From contig DATMAT010000010.1 in assembly GCA_035559815.1 (NCBI GenBank), positions 40,854 to 104,853 on the forward strand: a stretch of DNA of 64,000 bases, read 5' to 3'. Below, piece after piece: positions 63,426-64,000 of the stretch; position 1 is the first letter of the stretch, and the number at the start of each line of letters is the position of its first letter. A program made the position numbers and the translations under genes. Source of the stretch: Thermodesulfobacteriota bacterium. Its GTDB lineage: Bacteria; Desulfobacterota_D; UBA1144; Nemesobacterales; CSP1-2. The notes beneath the pieces are model-generated. The model was not told the DNA's origin. It saw nothing but the letters and a program-made list of their open reading frames with translations, and ran no database searches.

Positions 63426-63530
63426 GCCTCATATCCCCAGGAATATAGATAGTAAAAGTTTAGTCGTTTGGGCGTATGGGTGTCAAACATCGTTAAAACA
63501 AAGAAATGTAGTTACTCCGCTCTCAAAAGC

Positions 63531-63725
63531 GTCATTCCCGCTTAAATCTGTCCACTAAGGCATTTATAGGAGAAACATTCAGGCATGACGACAAAGAGAG
63601 TGTCTTTCCCACGAAGCTTGTCCTCGCGGAAGGGGGGAGTGGGAATCCCCCCCGATCTGTCATTCCCGCGCAAGCGGGAATCCAAAAAGTACATGGATCC
63701 CCGATTAATGATTTCGGGGATAACA
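63531..63725. repeat. dispersed repeat A, largest copy
   Basis: It starts GTCATTCCCGCTTAAATCTG, contains 'CATTCCCGCGCAAGCGGGAA' and 'GGATCCCCGATTAATGATTT' segments, and includes CCACGAAGCTTGTCC / GGACAAGC-type arms seen at 12594 and 52312. The ORF across it is repeat translation. Confidence 0.7.
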
Positions 63726-64000
63726 AATAGGATGATGCTCGATTGCCCCCTACTTTAATCGAAGTAGAGACACAACTAGCAAAGAAAAAGGTTTCTGCTA
63801 CTTATTTAAATACAGTGTAAGATATCACGAATATCGTGGGGAACAACCTTGGTATTTCTAGGATTATAAGTGGCTTTCTGCAATTCATAGCTACTACATA
63901 AAAGTAGTCATACAAAAACCGGTTAATGAAGAAGGATATATCCAGAAATACTATAATAAAACCGTCAGGTTCATCCACAAAGCTACGGAAATAGAAAAAA
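63726..64000 (+). other. AT-rich window end with an open, probably decayed frame
   Basis: One plus-strand frame reads 'RYHEYRGEQPWYF', a TAG (about 63861), then 'DYKWLSAIHSYYIKVVIQKP' and on without a stop to the window end. It has no evident start codon. It may be the beginning of a gene outside the window or a decayed one. No family recognised. Confidence 0.25.

Overview
This 64 kb window looks like chromosome from an uncultivated, diderm (outer-membrane) bacterium of moderate GC content. It carries two porins, a periplasmic lytic transglycosylase, an ornithine-lipid gene pair and Tat-exported redox proteins, so it is Gram-negative. DapL-type lysine synthesis, ferredoxin-dependent 2-oxoacid oxidoreductase, an AmrS-type radical SAM protein and many short palindromic intergenic repeats fit the former Deltaproteobacteria (Desulfobacterota) or a nearby candidate phylum. 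The sequence alone does not fix the lineage. I found no rRNA, tRNA, CRISPR array or intact transposase.

Layout. 0-5 kb: a DUF3891 end piece, an orphan HicB-like protein, a glycosyltransferase/metallophosphoesterase pair, and the olsB-olsA ornithine-lipid pair. 5-12 kb: dapL, a CslA-like GT2 synthase, a TetR regulator with its own palindromic operator and a partner aminotransferase, and an M48 protease. 12.7-17.3 kb: pstSCAB-phoU on the minus strand behind a triple Pho-box-like array. 17.4-26 kb: arsR, a frameshifted arsC and a small membrane protein, facing a minus-strand operon that encodes a complex iron-sulfur molybdoenzyme (four-cluster Fe-S subunit, NrfD-type membrane subunit, Tat-exported catalytic subunit, then a porin). 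26.5-28.2 kb: a decayed stretch after an osmC gene, with an arsA fragment that has lost its P-loop and a 3' fragment of an aminotransferase gene. 28.5-32.8 kb: korDABC and citrate synthase. 32.9-36.5 kb: more decay (a DoxX-like remnant, a hemerythrin-like gene with an in-frame stop, truncated moaA/moaD) around an intact OprP-type porin. 36.9-42 kb: a phasin-like protein, queF, an orphan OppC-like permease and a Slt-type transglycosylase. 42-50.7 kb: hisH and hisB, a secreted 12-repeat propeller protein with an RTX tail, two CNNM/CorC proteins and thiL. 51-64 kb: a membrane protein, a nitrilase, a broken TRAFs-binding/DUF4231 gene, a ThDP enzyme, lepA, two toxin-antitoxin modules and amrS.

How the parts fit. 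The pst operon, arsRC, the oxyanion-type molybdoenzyme operon and the arsA fragment together suggest a locus for phosphate uptake and for arsenic or another oxyanion (arsenate, selenate or tetrathionate). The molybdoenzyme substrate cannot be fixed from sequence alone. The kor genes beside citrate synthase would allow carbon flow through 2-oxoglutarate and citrate in either direction.

The most unusual content is non-coding or decayed. It includes at least four families of palindromic repeats, two structured elements in the molybdoenzyme operon, twin 17-bp direct repeats upstream of dapL, and broken amrS copies on both sides of a toxin-antitoxin pair.
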